NCBI GenBank assembly: GCA_022823225.1
Contig: JAJDXM010000024.1
Span: 62,001 to 126,000 of the forward strand
DNA: 64,000 nucleotides
Direction: 5' to 3'
Source: Gemmatimonadota bacterium
Lineage (GTDB): Bacteria > Gemmatimonadota > Gemmatimonadetes > Longimicrobiales > Gaopeijiaceae
Below the pieces are notes generated by a model that worked only from the letters and a program-made list of their open reading frames with translations, was not told the origin of the DNA and made no database searches. This document shows positions 34,575-43,538 of the stretch, one piece after another (the first letter of the stretch is position 1; every line of letters starts with the position of its first letter). The position numbers and the translations under genes are program-made.

Positions 34575-35114
34575 CTACCGACCGCCACCTGGGTCTGACC
34601 GGCGCGGAGGTGCTGCCGAGGGGCTCACGCGCGGCCACGGGACGGTCAGGAATGCGGGATCCGGGCGCAGACGCGGGGTCGCCGGAACCGGCTGGAGGAG
34701 CCGGGGTACGGCGAACTCTCCGGGCAGCACCCCGGGCTCCGGTGGGGCGAGCAGGGGCGGCACCCCCAGGAAACTGCTTGCCGGCGACGCGAGTCCCGCG
34801 CCTTGTGAAGCAGGGCTCATCCGCTTGCGGCAGGCTCCGACCCTGCGGAATCCGGTGTAGGAAGAAAACCCCAGCGCTCCGCCAGCCACGGCCCCGAACC
34901 TGACGGCGTTGCCATCGGAATTCGTGAGGGCGGTCGCGACGCCGGCCACGGCGCCCACCGCGTCGACCAGGGGAATGATCCTCTCGGTTGTGCATGCGCC
35001 GACCGGCACCGGGTCGTTCGCGGGTATGTAGCCCGGGGGCCCGTCTACGAGCACCATGGAACAACCGGAGGTCAGGGTTGCAAGCGCGCCGATCACAGCC
35101 AGTCTGCGTTTCAT
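34575..35114 (-). CDS. Small lipoprotein with glycine-rich segment and proline-rich tail
   Basis: 179 residues. Lipobox LTSGC gives Cys18. AAGGAG lies upstream of ATG 35114. A hydrophobic glycine/alanine stretch (VDAVGAVAGVATALTNSDG, FGAVAGGALGFSSYTGF) resembles glycine-zipper lipoproteins. The last 70 residues are rich in proline and arginine and may be surface exposed or disordered. It lies 42 bases beyond the crtI stop in the same direction, so it may be read with the carotenoid operon. Confidence 0.65.
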   Translation of the reverse strand: MKRRLAVIGALATLTSGCSMVLVDGPPGYIPANDPVPVGACTTERIIPLVDAVGAVAGVATALTNSDGNAVRFGAVAGGALGFSSYTGFRRVGACRKRMSPASQGAGLASPASSFLGVPPLLAPPEPGVLPGEFAVPRLLQPVPATPRLRPDPAFLTVPWPRVSPSAAPPRRSDPGGGR

Positions 35115-35156
35115 GTAAGCATCTCCTTGGGTCGGGCCGATTCGTTCGACTCGAAA

Positions 35157-36896
35157 CTATCGCCTCGGCGCCTCGAATGACAACGCCGCCGCGCGGATGG
35201 GGCGGGCACCTGCCGCACGGTCAGGGCGGCCGCCCGACAGATCCTCCGTGATCGCATGCAAAGTCGCGGCTGCCGACAGCACCACTCCCGGCACCCCGGC
35301 GCCAGGGTGCGTCCCCGCCCCCACCAGGTAGAGGCCCCGCACCTCCTCGCTGCGGTTGTGGGGCCGGAACCACGCGGTCTGGGTCAGCCGGGGCTCGATC
35401 CCGAAGGCGTTTCCGAGCGTCGCGTTGTACTCGGTGGAGAAGTCGTCCGGAGTGAACGCGTGCTGCACCTCGATCGCGTCGGCCAGGCCGTCGAGCCCCC
35501 AGGCCGTAAGGGCCGCGATCACGCGGTCGGCCATCGGCCGCGACTCGCGCCACCATTCGATCCCCGATGCTCCGTTCGGCACGGGCACCAGCACGTAGAT
35601 GCTCTCGCAGCCGGGCGGCGCCATGCTCGGATCGGTCCGGCTCGGCACGTGCAGGTACATGCTGAAATCGTCCGATAGGACCTTGCGGTCGAAGATGTCG
35701 CGCACCAGCCCCCGGTAGCGCGGCCCCAGGATGATCGTGTGATGGGACAGCTGCGGGTACCTGCGGCGCACCCCCAGGTAGAGGAGGAAGCAGCTCATCG
35801 AGTGCGCGATCCGCCCCAGGCGCCGCCGGCTCCAGCGCCGCCGCCGCACGTGGCCCAGGAGTGAACCGTACGTGTGCCCGACGTCCGCGTTGCTGACCAC
35901 GATGTCGGCCGGGAGGAAGGAGGTGCCAGGAGCCATGTAGTCCGTCCGGATGGCACGCGAGCCCGGCGGTGCAGTCCCGTTGTCCGATGTCGGCTCCTGA
36001 GCGCCTGCCGCGCGAACTGTGCGCGCCGCCACCCGCACCCCCCGCACCCGTCCCCCTTGCACCTCGATCCGCTCCGCGGCGGTCCCGGTCAGCACCCTCC
36101 CGCCGATGTCGCGGAAGAGCGCGCCGAACCCCTGCACGAGGCTGTACATCCCGCCCTTCGCATACCAGACGCCGCCCTCCTTCTCCAGGTACGGGATCAT
36201 CAGGAAGATCGAAGGGGCCCTGAAGGGGCTCCCCCCCAGGAAGAGGGGATGGAAGGAGTAGAGGAAGCGGTGCCGGGGGTCGCGGAAGTACCGGCCGACG
36301 AAGCGGGCAACCGGCCTCCAGGCGCCCAGCCGTGCAACCCGGGGCGCGAACGCCGCAATCTTCCCGAGCGAATCGAAGGGCCGCGCGCCGAGCCCTTCGT
36401 GGATCACGGCGTCGTGGATCGGCCGAAGCCGGCGGAAGAACTCCGGCAGTCGCGCCGCGTCCCGGGGGTCGAACCGCGCCATGGCCGACTGCATCCGCGC
36501 CAGGTCGGAGGTGTAGTCGAGGTGGGTGCCGTCGTGGAACCAGACGCGGTAGAAGGGGTCGAGGGGGACGAGCGAGACGTAGTCGCTCAGCCGCCGTCCC
36601 GCGGCCCGGAAGACATCGTCGAGGATCGCCGGCGCGGTGATCAGACTGGGGCCGGTGTCGAAGGTGTACCCCGCGTCGCGGATCTGTCCCGCGCGGCCGC
36701 CCAGCTGGTCCCGCTGTTCGATGAGCGTGGTGGCGATTCCCGAGGCCTGCAGCCGCACCGCTGCGGCCAGCCCTCCAAAGCCGCTGCCGATGACGACCGC
36801 GCTCTGGCGGCCGCCGCTGCCGCCGGGCGCGGCCCCTGGCCGTGGGACGCGCGAACGGTGCCTGGGTGGCCGTGTGACGGCAGCGCTACCCGGCAC
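35157..36896 (-). CDS. crtI: Phytoene desaturase-type carotenoid oxidoreductase
   Basis: 579 residues from GTG 36896, chosen because it overlaps the crtB stop by 11 bases, has GGAG upstream, and the FAD domain begins just after. The FAD fold is VVIGSGFGGLAAAVRLQASG, then the LIEQRDQLGGRAG block and GYTFDTGPSLIT. The CrtI C-terminal signature LYLVGAGTHPGAGVPGVVLSA is present. It desaturates phytoene toward lycopene at the membrane. A proline/glycine-rich insert of about 30 residues interrupts the middle domain (AAGAQEPTSDNGTAPPGS). It is the last enzyme gene of the carotenoid operon. Confidence 0.9.
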   Translation of the reverse strand: MPGSAAVTRPPRHRSRVPRPGAAPGGSGGRQSAVVIGSGFGGLAAAVRLQASGIATTLIEQRDQLGGRAGQIRDAGYTFDTGPSLITAPAILDDVFRAAGRRLSDYVSLVPLDPFYRVWFHDGTHLDYTSDLARMQSAMARFDPRDAARLPEFFRRLRPIHDAVIHEGLGARPFDSLGKIAAFAPRVARLGAWRPVARFVGRYFRDPRHRFLYSFHPLFLGGSPFRAPSIFLMIPYLEKEGGVWYAKGGMYSLVQGFGALFRDIGGRVLTGTAAERIEVQGGRVRGVRVAARTVRAAGAQEPTSDNGTAPPGSRAIRTDYMAPGTSFLPADIVVSNADVGHTYGSLLGHVRRRRWSRRRLGRIAHSMSCFLLYLGVRRRYPQLSHHTIILGPRYRGLVRDIFDRKVLSDDFSMYLHVPSRTDPSMAPPGCESIYVLVPVPNGASGIEWWRESRPMADRVIAALTAWGLDGLADAIEVQHAFTPDDFSTEYNATLGNAFGIEPRLTQTAWFRPHNRSEEVRGLYLVGAGTHPGAGVPGVVLSAAATLHAITEDLSGGRPDRAAGARPIRAAALSFEAPRR

Positions 36897-38946
36897 TGGC
36901 GAACTCCGCGTGCCGAGTGCGGAGCCGCAGTCGCCGGAGCCCCCGGTTTGCCAGAACGACCTTCTCCCTGAGCGAGGTATGGGCCCGCCGGTTGAGGTTG
37001 TCGTAGCCGTTGGCGCGGACCCCGTCCTGAATGCCCCGGTAGACTTGTGCCGCCACCGCGACCGGTCGCTGGAAGAAGGGCGGCAGGTGCGGCATCCCCT
37101 CGCAGGCGGCGGCGTAGGACGAGTCGGCCGCAGCCATGATCTCTTCCAGCAGCGCGATGTAGCCCGCGTCCACGGCACCGCCGGCGTGGGTGCGAGTCTT
37201 CATCGCGGAGAGCGATTCGGGTGTGACCCCGTGCGCGGCCATGCGGTCGGCGGGCAGGTAGATGCGGCCCATCGCCAGGTCCTCGCCCACGTCGCGAACG
37301 ATGTTGGTCAGCTGCATCGCGTGCCCCAGCGCGTGCGCGCGCTTGAGGACCCACGCGTCGCGCACTCCGAAGGCCCGGGTGAGCCACGCGCCCACCACCG
37401 AAGCCACACGGTGGGTGTAGCGGCGCAGCTCTTCCATGGAGGGGTAGTGGTGCGGCTCCACGTCCATTCGCACGCCTTCGATCAGTTCGGAAACCAGATC
37501 GAAGGGAATCCGCTGTCTGCCCATGCCACCCATAACCACATCCGCAAGCGGGATTCCCGTGCGATGCCCCTCATACGCCAGACCACAGATCTCGGCCCAG
37601 ACATCGAGGGTTTCGTGAAGCCGCACCACCAGATCGTCAGACTCGTCCACCAGATCGTCGGTGAAGCGGCAGAATGCGTAGATCTCGCGTACCCGCCTGC
37701 GCTCGTCGGGCGGGAAGAGGAGCGACGCGAAGGAGAAGGTGCGGCTGTTGCGGGCGAAGTACCGGCCCCACTGCGCGGGGGGGCCGAGCGCGAGGGCCCG
37801 GGCGGCGATGCCGGCGGCGGCAGTCGCCTCGGACAGCCGCGGTCTGCCGGCCGCCGGCGGGGGTACGGAGATCGCGGCCGACAACCCCTCGCGTGCGGCT
37901 CTCCGGCAACGGGCCGTCCAGCCATTGACGAGCCCGATGATCTCCGGCCCGGTCCGCAGCGCTTGCAGCCGGTTTACCAGAGCCGAGCGGCGGACTTCGA
38001 GACGGGCCGCGGCCGCTCCGGCCATCGACTCGCCCCTGGCAGGGGTCGTGCCCGTTCGGCCGCCGCCCGCCCGGAAGAACTCCCGGGCCGCGTCTCGCGG
38101 ACTGTGCTCGAACCACTCCCACCCGCGCGCTCCGAGGACGGAGGTCCAGGTGCGGTTGTTGAAGTCCTGAAGCTTCGGCTTGCCGGTACTCTCGGCGGGG
38201 CAGTAGTCGAGGAAGTCGTCGACCAGCTGGTAGAAGGCGCCGAGCTCCACGCCGAGTTCGCGCAGCACCTGCGGCGAGAGCGACACCACCACCTCACCCG
38301 GCTGCCTCCCCACGCGACCGGCGAGCGAAGCCGCCGCCCCGAAGAGGGCGCCGCTCTTCGCGCGCACCACCTCCTCGTAGCGGGCCGCGGGCTCGGGCAC
38401 GGCGGCGAGTTCGCCCTGCAGCTTCTCGCCGCGCACGGTGGCAGCCACCGCGGCGACGAACGCGGCCACGAAGTCGTTCCACCCCGTCATGAGCGCGACC
38501 CGGTAGGAGCCCGTCAGGTACAGGTCACCTGTCAGCAGCGCCGCGCCGGGACCCTTTCGCGCCAGCAGGGTCGCGCCGTCGCGCCGCCCGACGCCGCCAT
38601 CGAGCACATCGTCGTGGTGAAGCGACGCCTCGTGCACCATCTGCACCGCGAGGCACCCGAGCCAGAACCGCTCGCCGATCAGGCCGCGCCGCCCGGGAGG
38701 CACGAACGAGAAGGCGGTCACGGGGCGCAGCAGCTTGCCGCGCAGAGGCGGAACCGCGATCCCGCTCCGCTCTGCCAGCCTCGAGGCGCGCTCCATACCC
38801 GCCTTCACGACAGGCAAGCAGGCGCCCAGGCCCGGTCCGCCGGCACCCGAGACCGGATCGCCCGCGGCCGCGCTCCCCGAGGCCCCGGTTCCCACGGTTG
38901 GCCGCCCGCCCATCGCCGGCACGCTCGTCACCGGCCCGTTACCCAC
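36886..38946 (-). CDS. crtB: Fused polyprenyl diphosphate synthase and phytoene synthase
   Basis: 686 residues holding two enzymes of one pathway. Residues about 45-300 are a trans-polyprenyl (geranylgeranyl) diphosphate synthase: RGKLLRP at 69-75, first aspartate motif DDVLD at 112-116, K197-SGALF, second motif DDFLD at 243-247. Residues about 375-675 are a squalene/phytoene synthase: RTFSFASLLFP, DDLVDE at 430-435, GVRMDVEP, RVASVVGAWLTRAFG and NIVRDVGED. The linker (about 300-370) is proline/alanine rich. The start is GTG 38946, with GGAGG upstream and an 8-base overlap with cruF. Substrate chain length is inferred from the neighbours. Confidence 0.9.
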   Translation of the reverse strand: MGNGPVTSVPAMGGRPTVGTGASGSAAAGDPVSGAGGPGLGACLPVVKAGMERASRLAERSGIAVPPLRGKLLRPVTAFSFVPPGRRGLIGERFWLGCLAVQMVHEASLHHDDVLDGGVGRRDGATLLARKGPGAALLTGDLYLTGSYRVALMTGWNDFVAAFVAAVAATVRGEKLQGELAAVPEPAARYEEVVRAKSGALFGAAASLAGRVGRQPGEVVVSLSPQVLRELGVELGAFYQLVDDFLDYCPAESTGKPKLQDFNNRTWTSVLGARGWEWFEHSPRDAAREFFRAGGGRTGTTPARGESMAGAAAARLEVRRSALVNRLQALRTGPEIIGLVNGWTARCRRAAREGLSAAISVPPPAAGRPRLSEATAAAGIAARALALGPPAQWGRYFARNSRTFSFASLLFPPDERRRVREIYAFCRFTDDLVDESDDLVVRLHETLDVWAEICGLAYEGHRTGIPLADVVMGGMGRQRIPFDLVSELIEGVRMDVEPHHYPSMEELRRYTHRVASVVGAWLTRAFGVRDAWVLKRAHALGHAMQLTNIVRDVGEDLAMGRIYLPADRMAAHGVTPESLSAMKTRTHAGGAVDAGYIALLEEIMAAADSSYAAACEGMPHLPPFFQRPVAVAAQVYRGIQDGVRANGYDNLNRRAHTSLREKVVLANRGLRRLRLRTRHAEFASAG

Positions 38947-39739
38947 CGCCCCACCTCCACTTCACGATCCCGAGGACCCCCAGCGTCAGAACCACCGCCA
39001 GCCAGTACCCGGCGACCATCGTCATCGCGAGCGACAGCGCGAGCACCGTCGCGTAGTAGACCTCCATCAGCCGGGCGGGCACACGGTCCGCCACTGGCCC
39101 GGCCCTGACCGCGTCGAACCCCGCCATGATCAGCACGCCGGTCCCGAACCACCCCGCCAGGTTGACCAGCGGCATCCCGTAGTAGCTTCCCCCGGTCTCC
39201 CACACCCAGTACGGCGACAGGTCGCTCATGGCCGGGTCGAGGCTCAGGTCCCAGGCCGTGAGCAGGAGGGCCCCGAGCGCCCATCCGGCCACTCGGCCGC
39301 CCGCCATCCTGCGCGCCAGCACATACGACGGGAACGCCATCATGAACCAGCTGAAGGGGATCAGCACCGGCACCAGCCCCGCCACGCGGATCCCGAGCAG
39401 CTCGGTGTACCGGTAGGCGCTGAACGGAAAGCCGGTGGCCGTGCCCAGCAACTCCATGCCCAGCGACAGGGTGCCTGCCAAGACAAGTGCCGGGATCCAG
39501 CGCAAGCCCACCCGGACGGTCAGAGACAGAGCCAGCACGGCAAATGCGATCACGATTTGGCCGCGCGCGAAGATCTCGAAGGCCGGCGCATAGAAGCCTC
39601 GCGACGACGGGAACCGCGCGAGGAGCTCGGGGTGTCGGCCGAACGTGGCGAAGCCCGCGACGGTGACGGCCGTGAAGAGACCGAGGACGATCAGGCCCCA
39701 GTTGTCGAGCCGGTTGAAAGCGCGCTCGGACTCACGCAC
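38939..39739 (-). CDS. cruF: CruF-type carotenoid biosynthesis membrane protein
   Basis: 266 residues with seven or so membrane segments, matching the CruF/DUF422 carotenoid 1,2-hydratase family: TGFPFSAYRYTELLG, VPVLIPFSWFMMAFPSYVLARR, TAWDLSLDPAMSDLSPYWVW, GMPLVNLAGWF. CruF adds water across the terminal double bond of lycopene-type ends, leading to hydroxylated, often glycosylated, acyclic carotenoids. Together with crtB and crtI it suggests an acyclic hydroxycarotenoid product; no cyclase is visible. It overlaps the regulator gene upstream and the synthase gene downstream, each by 8 bases. Confidence 0.88.
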   Translation of the reverse strand: MRESERAFNRLDNWGLIVLGLFTAVTVAGFATFGRHPELLARFPSSRGFYAPAFEIFARGQIVIAFAVLALSLTVRVGLRWIPALVLAGTLSLGMELLGTATGFPFSAYRYTELLGIRVAGLVPVLIPFSWFMMAFPSYVLARRMAGGRVAGWALGALLLTAWDLSLDPAMSDLSPYWVWETGGSYYGMPLVNLAGWFGTGVLIMAGFDAVRAGPVADRVPARLMEVYYATVLALSLAMTMVAGYWLAVVLTLGVLGIVKWRWGGG

Positions 39740-40769
39740 GGGACGCGGAGGTCGGCGGGGCCGGGGGGGTGGCCAGGTCCGGGTGCCGATCGAGCCACCG
39801 CCCGAACGCGCTCAGCGAGTCCAGGACCGCGGGGGTTCCGAAGGGCCACTCACATCCGCAGAGATCGACTCCCTGGGCTCCGCCACCCCCAAGGGCCAGC
39901 GAATAGGGTCGGCACCGATCCGCGAGCCGGCCCGCCACGTCCACGAACCGCCGAACGTCCGCGGGCCCGCGGGGTGGAGTGAAGGAGACACACACCAGCG
40001 AAGCCCCGGCCACTTGCTGCGTCGCGACGATCTCGGCCACCGGAAGGCCCGTGCCGAGGTGCTCCGCGCGCCAGCCCCGCTGAACCAGCATCAGGCGAAC
40101 CAGAAGCGATCCCAGGACGTGCTGGTCGGGCTCGACCGTGGCGACGACGGCGGTGGGGCGGGTGGGGGTACGCGCCCCGCCGGCCCGCTCGAGGAGTGCG
40201 TAGATGGTCTCCGAGACCTCCCTGCTCGCGGCGCGTTCGGCCCGAATCGGCAGTTGCCCACGGGCCCATCCGTCTCCCACCCGCTCCATGAATCCCCCGA
40301 AGACGCCGTCGAGGATTCGGGGATCGACAGACCGGGGCGCATGCCCCGGGGACCCTTCCCTCTGCCCGCGCCGCGACGCAACGGCGGCTTCGTCCAACCC
40401 GGTCACATGCCGCAGGAACCGCCCGATGCACCGGGTGCGGCCAGCCTTCAGCCAGTCGATCAGCAGCCTCTGAGCCGGTCCCGGATCTCCGGCGTCGAGG
40501 GCCCGGCCGGCGTGCCAGACCGTTTCCGCATCGAGGCCGAATCCATGAAGGTAGACCGCATGTCCGCGTTCCCGGGCCACGCGCAGCACCAGATCGAGAG
40601 AGATGCGCCGATGCCCCCCGGAGGTGGCGGAAACGCCTCGCTTTCCGGCCTTGGCGGTGGTCCGGCCACCCCCGAACCAGCGCTTCACGGTCGAAGGGTG
40701 GATGCCGATGAGCTCGGCCACGTCGCCCGTAGTCAACGTCGTGGCGTGTTCGCTGGTTACGCCGGCCAA
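39732..40769 (-). CDS. CarH/LitR-like MerR regulator with B12-binding domain
   Basis: 345 residues. A MerR-type winged helix (LTTGDVAELIGIHPSTVKRWF, then GGHRRI at 51-56) is followed by a helical bundle (about 75-190) and a Rossmann B12 domain with D215-Q-H217-V-L-G220 (lower axial histidine) and ALGGGGAQG. CarH proteins are AdoCbl light sensors that repress carotenoid genes in the dark. In the CarH Wx9EH motif W168 and E178 are kept, but the His after Glu is R179 and the residue after Trp is Ala. TTG 40769 has GGAGG 8 bases upstream. It overlaps cruF by 8 bases, so the repressor and its target genes form one operon. Confidence 0.88.
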   Translation of the reverse strand: MAGVTSEHATTLTTGDVAELIGIHPSTVKRWFGGGRTTAKAGKRGVSATSGGHRRISLDLVLRVARERGHAVYLHGFGLDAETVWHAGRALDAGDPGPAQRLLIDWLKAGRTRCIGRFLRHVTGLDEAAVASRRGQREGSPGHAPRSVDPRILDGVFGGFMERVGDGWARGQLPIRAERAASREVSETIYALLERAGGARTPTRPTAVVATVEPDQHVLGSLLVRLMLVQRGWRAEHLGTGLPVAEIVATQQVAGASLVCVSFTPPRGPADVRRFVDVAGRLADRCRPYSLALGGGGAQGVDLCGCEWPFGTPAVLDSLSAFGRWLDRHPDLATPPAPPTSASRA

Positions 40770-40798
40770 AATCGGCCTCCACAGACTGAAATGAACGA

Positions 40799-40830
40799 AT
40801 TATATAGACTATTTCACTTCATAATAGTCT
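40799..40830 (-). promoter_or_regulatory. Promoter and inverted-repeat operator of the carotenoid operon
   Basis: On the minus strand a perfect TATAAT (40804-40799) lies 30 bases before the TTG start of the regulator. Directly upstream is an 8-bp inverted repeat, AGACTATT (40806-40813) and AATAGTCT (40823-40830) with a 9-base gap. It occupies the spacer and -35 region, where CarH/MerR repressors bind. No TTGACA is present, so the -35 may be poor or read by an alternative sigma factor. Confidence 0.65.
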
Positions 40831-40854
40831 GGAATCGTTTATTCTACAAGTAAT

Positions 40855-40877
40855 GATCGGATTTTGAATCACCGATC
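40855..40877. terminator. Inverted repeat, possible terminator of the propeller gene upstream
   Basis: GATCGG at 40855-40860 and CCGATC at 40872-40877, with inner ATT/AAT bases able to extend the stem. It lies between the 3' end of the gene at 41022 and the carotenoid promoter, so it could shield the operon from read-through. There is no long U-tract. Confidence 0.3.
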
Positions 40878-41021
40878 GTGCCAATCCGGTGTTTATTGCA
40901 TCCTACACGGGGAGTGCAGATCGGTTCCGGAGGGTCCGTCAGGAACGGAGAAGGGTCCCCAGCGGGGTTGGCGGCCTGTTATCCCCCCGCGCCCTTGATG
41001 CCGGCGGGCCGGCGCGCCGCC

Positions 41022-42161
41022 TCAGTTCCCCGAGCGCACGTACTTCGTCAGCCCGCCGCCGGCGGCCCGCAGCGAGATCGGCCCTTCCGCCGCGTAGACG
41101 TTGCCGTCCCAGTCCACCGCCACGCCCTCGCCGGCGAACCCCTGCGGCCAGTCCGCGGACAGGCCGTGCGGCGGAATGAACGCGGTGACCCGGTCCTCCG
41201 ATACGTGCCCGATGCGGATTCCAGTCACCCAGCCTTCGTGATTGCCCGGGTTCGACTCCGAGTCGATGGCGTAGAGGTTGTCGTCGCGGTCGATGAAGAG
41301 GCCGCTGATGCGGCTGAACGCGTGGTACGAGTCCAGGTGGTTGCCGTCCTGGTCGAAGATCTGGATGCGGTGGTTGCCGCGGTCGGCCACGAAGAGGCGG
41401 CCCTGCGAGTCGAAGGCCATGCCGTGCGGGGTGCGGAACTCGCCCGGACCGTCGCCGATCACACCCCACTCCATGATGTACTCGCCCTCGGGCGAGAACT
41501 TGATGATGCGCCCGGTGGAGCCCTCGGGGGGGTTGGCGTTCTGCCCGCTGTGCCCGTCGGAGACGAAGATGTCGCCGTTGGGCGCGGTGATCACGTCGCA
41601 GGGCTGGTTGAACAGCCCGGGTTCCGTGCCTGTCACCCCCGGCTGCCCCAGCGCCATCAGCACCTCGCCGTCGGGCGAGAACTTGATGACCTGGTGCCCC
41701 TTGTCCTCGGTCCCCTGCGAGTCGGTGACCCAGACGTTCCCGTCCGCGTCGACGTGGATTCCGTGGGGGAGCACGAAGAGTCCCGCGCCGAAGCTGGCCA
41801 GGATCTCGCCGGTCTCGCGGTGGAACTTGAAGATCGGGTCGACCAGGTTTTCGGCGCATCCGCCCGCCAGCCCCACGCCGCCGCACCGGTCGTAGGCCCA
41901 GATGTGCCCGTCGATCGGGTCGATGTCGACGCCCGCGGTCGATCCCCATTCGCGCCCGTCGGGGAGGTCTGCCCAGTCGGCCATGACGGTCGGGTTCGGG
42001 TTCGGGAGGTCCAGCGACGGATCCTCGATGGTGGTGGGCTCGATGGGGGTCGCGTCGACTTGGGCGGATTCCTCCGCACCTTCGGGTGCGCAGCCTGCAG
42101 CCCACAGCAGGCAGGCCAACAGCGCCGACGTCGAGATTCGGGAAACGATGCGCTTGCTCAT
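41022..42161 (-). CDS. NHL-repeat beta-propeller lipoprotein
   Basis: 379 residues. Lipobox WAAGC gives Cys24; GAGGAG precedes ATG 42161. NHL-type blades are regular: GIHVDADGNVWVTDSQG, QVIKFSPDGEVLMALG, PCDVITAPNGDIFVSDGHSG, RIIKFSPEGEYIMEWG, GMAFDSQGRLFVADRGNHRIQIFDQDG and GVAVDWDGNVYAAEG. This resembles the propeller of peptidyl-alpha-hydroxyglycine alpha-amidating lyases, with cysteine pairs near CGGVGLAGGC, but activity cannot be inferred. A GDGPGEF motif is shared with the other propellers here. Confidence 0.82.
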   Translation of the reverse strand: MSKRIVSRISTSALLACLLWAAGCAPEGAEESAQVDATPIEPTTIEDPSLDLPNPNPTVMADWADLPDGREWGSTAGVDIDPIDGHIWAYDRCGGVGLAGGCAENLVDPIFKFHRETGEILASFGAGLFVLPHGIHVDADGNVWVTDSQGTEDKGHQVIKFSPDGEVLMALGQPGVTGTEPGLFNQPCDVITAPNGDIFVSDGHSGQNANPPEGSTGRIIKFSPEGEYIMEWGVIGDGPGEFRTPHGMAFDSQGRLFVADRGNHRIQIFDQDGNHLDSYHAFSRISGLFIDRDDNLYAIDSESNPGNHEGWVTGIRIGHVSEDRVTAFIPPHGLSADWPQGFAGEGVAVDWDGNVYAAEGPISLRAAGGGLTKYVRSGN

Positions 42162-42305
42162 GACGGCTCCTCGCGGCTTCGGACCCTGGTCGCGCCCCCG
42201 GCCGGGAACGCCCGGACTGGCATGGTGCGCCGCGGGGAGCGTGTAGTCAAGGAGCGGGCGAGAAGCCCGGTCCGAGCAGCCCCGTGGGCAAGGCCGTCGC
42301 CGCCG

Positions 42306-43538
42306 CTAGCCGCCCGACCGGCTCAACGACCACACCTGTACGTATTCCACACCCAGTTCGTCCGTTGCGTAGCCGAGGATGTGGTCCTCCCCGATCTGGA
42401 AGATGCGCAGCCCCGCGGGCGTCTCCACGAAGCCCAGGACGTGTCCGCCGGGGTCGAAGACCGTCCACACCGGATTGGGCCCGCCTTCCCCCGGCAGCGT
42501 GTACTCCTGAACCCAGAGGTGGTTCAGCTCGTCGGCCCGGACTCTGCTGAACGCGGGGTGGGTCTCCGGGAGGCGCACGTTCTCATACCGTTCTCGCTCC
42601 TCACGCCTTCTCGCCGCCCGTTCCGTCTCTGGCGATCCCGCCACCCGCCGCTCGATCAGCGCTTCCAGGTGCGCCGGCGTCGTGGGGATGAGATCGTGCT
42701 CCCGGCGCACGATGCGCTTCAGCGTCCCGTCGGTCGAGTAGACGCGGAATTCGTAGGTGTCGTCGGAACCGACGATGACATCGTCTCCCCATGGGACGAC
42801 GACGTCGCCGCGGGAAAACGGGATCCCGATGACCATGACCCCGTCCTCGACGGGAGGCGAATACCACTCGCTCCCCGGGAACGACCCGAGGGTTGGGCCC
42901 GGTTCCCCATCGGGGCCCCTGATCTCGTAGATGCTCCGTGAGCGCGAGAGCCCTGGCTGGGAACTCGCGGTGGGGTCCATTCGTGAACCGACGACAAGAC
43001 CGCCCGGCAGCACCGTTTCGACAGAGATGCGGACCCGGTCCTGCATCCCGAAAACGCGCCCGTAGTCGCCCTGCGAGTCGAAGACGGTCAGGCGATTCCC
43101 CTGCGACCAGCGCGCAACGAGCGAATCCCCAGGCCAAGGGTCGACACTTATGAGGTTTATGAACTCCCCGGGTCCTTCGCCCGAGCCTCCCCAGGTGGCG
43201 AGGTGGACCCCCAGCGTGTCGAAGGCCCGCAACTCACCGGAAGCCCGGTCCGCCACGATGATCCTCCCGTCGGGCATTCGGAGAATATCGGAAAGGTCCA
43301 GCAGATACGGGTCCGGCCCGTCGACCTCTCCGATCGACAGGGCGGGTCTTTCGCCGATCCGCCAATCGAGTCTCGAATCGGCGGGCGGACGGGCGTTTTC
43401 GATGATGGGGACCCCGGTGGTGTCCGGAGTCTCGAAGTCGGGGGCCGGCCCCTCGGGCGGCGCTGGTGCGGGATCGCCCGAATCGGCACAGGCGGCACCG
43501 GCAAGGGCCACGATGGTCAAGAGAATGGACGGCTTCAT
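42306..43538 (-). CDS. 6-bladed beta-propeller lipoprotein
   Basis: 410 residues. The lipoprotein signal MKPSILLTIVALAGAAC gives Cys17; GAGGA lies upstream of ATG 43538. Blades: DILRMPDGRIIVADRASGELRAFDTLGVHLATWG, GSGEGPGEF, RLTVFDSQGDYGRVFG, YEFRVYSTDGTLKRIV, LWVQEYTLPGEGGPNPVWTVFDPGGHVLGFV (only strand landmarks shown). It is of the same general type as the proteins at 33350 and 56635. It lies upstream of another propeller gene and diverges from the NAD-salvage pair. Role unknown. Confidence 0.8.
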   Translation of the reverse strand: MKPSILLTIVALAGAACADSGDPAPAPPEGPAPDFETPDTTGVPIIENARPPADSRLDWRIGERPALSIGEVDGPDPYLLDLSDILRMPDGRIIVADRASGELRAFDTLGVHLATWGGSGEGPGEFINLISVDPWPGDSLVARWSQGNRLTVFDSQGDYGRVFGMQDRVRISVETVLPGGLVVGSRMDPTASSQPGLSRSRSIYEIRGPDGEPGPTLGSFPGSEWYSPPVEDGVMVIGIPFSRGDVVVPWGDDVIVGSDDTYEFRVYSTDGTLKRIVRREHDLIPTTPAHLEALIERRVAGSPETERAARRREERERYENVRLPETHPAFSRVRADELNHLWVQEYTLPGEGGPNPVWTVFDPGGHVLGFVETPAGLRIFQIGEDHILGYATDELGVEYVQVWSLSRSGG

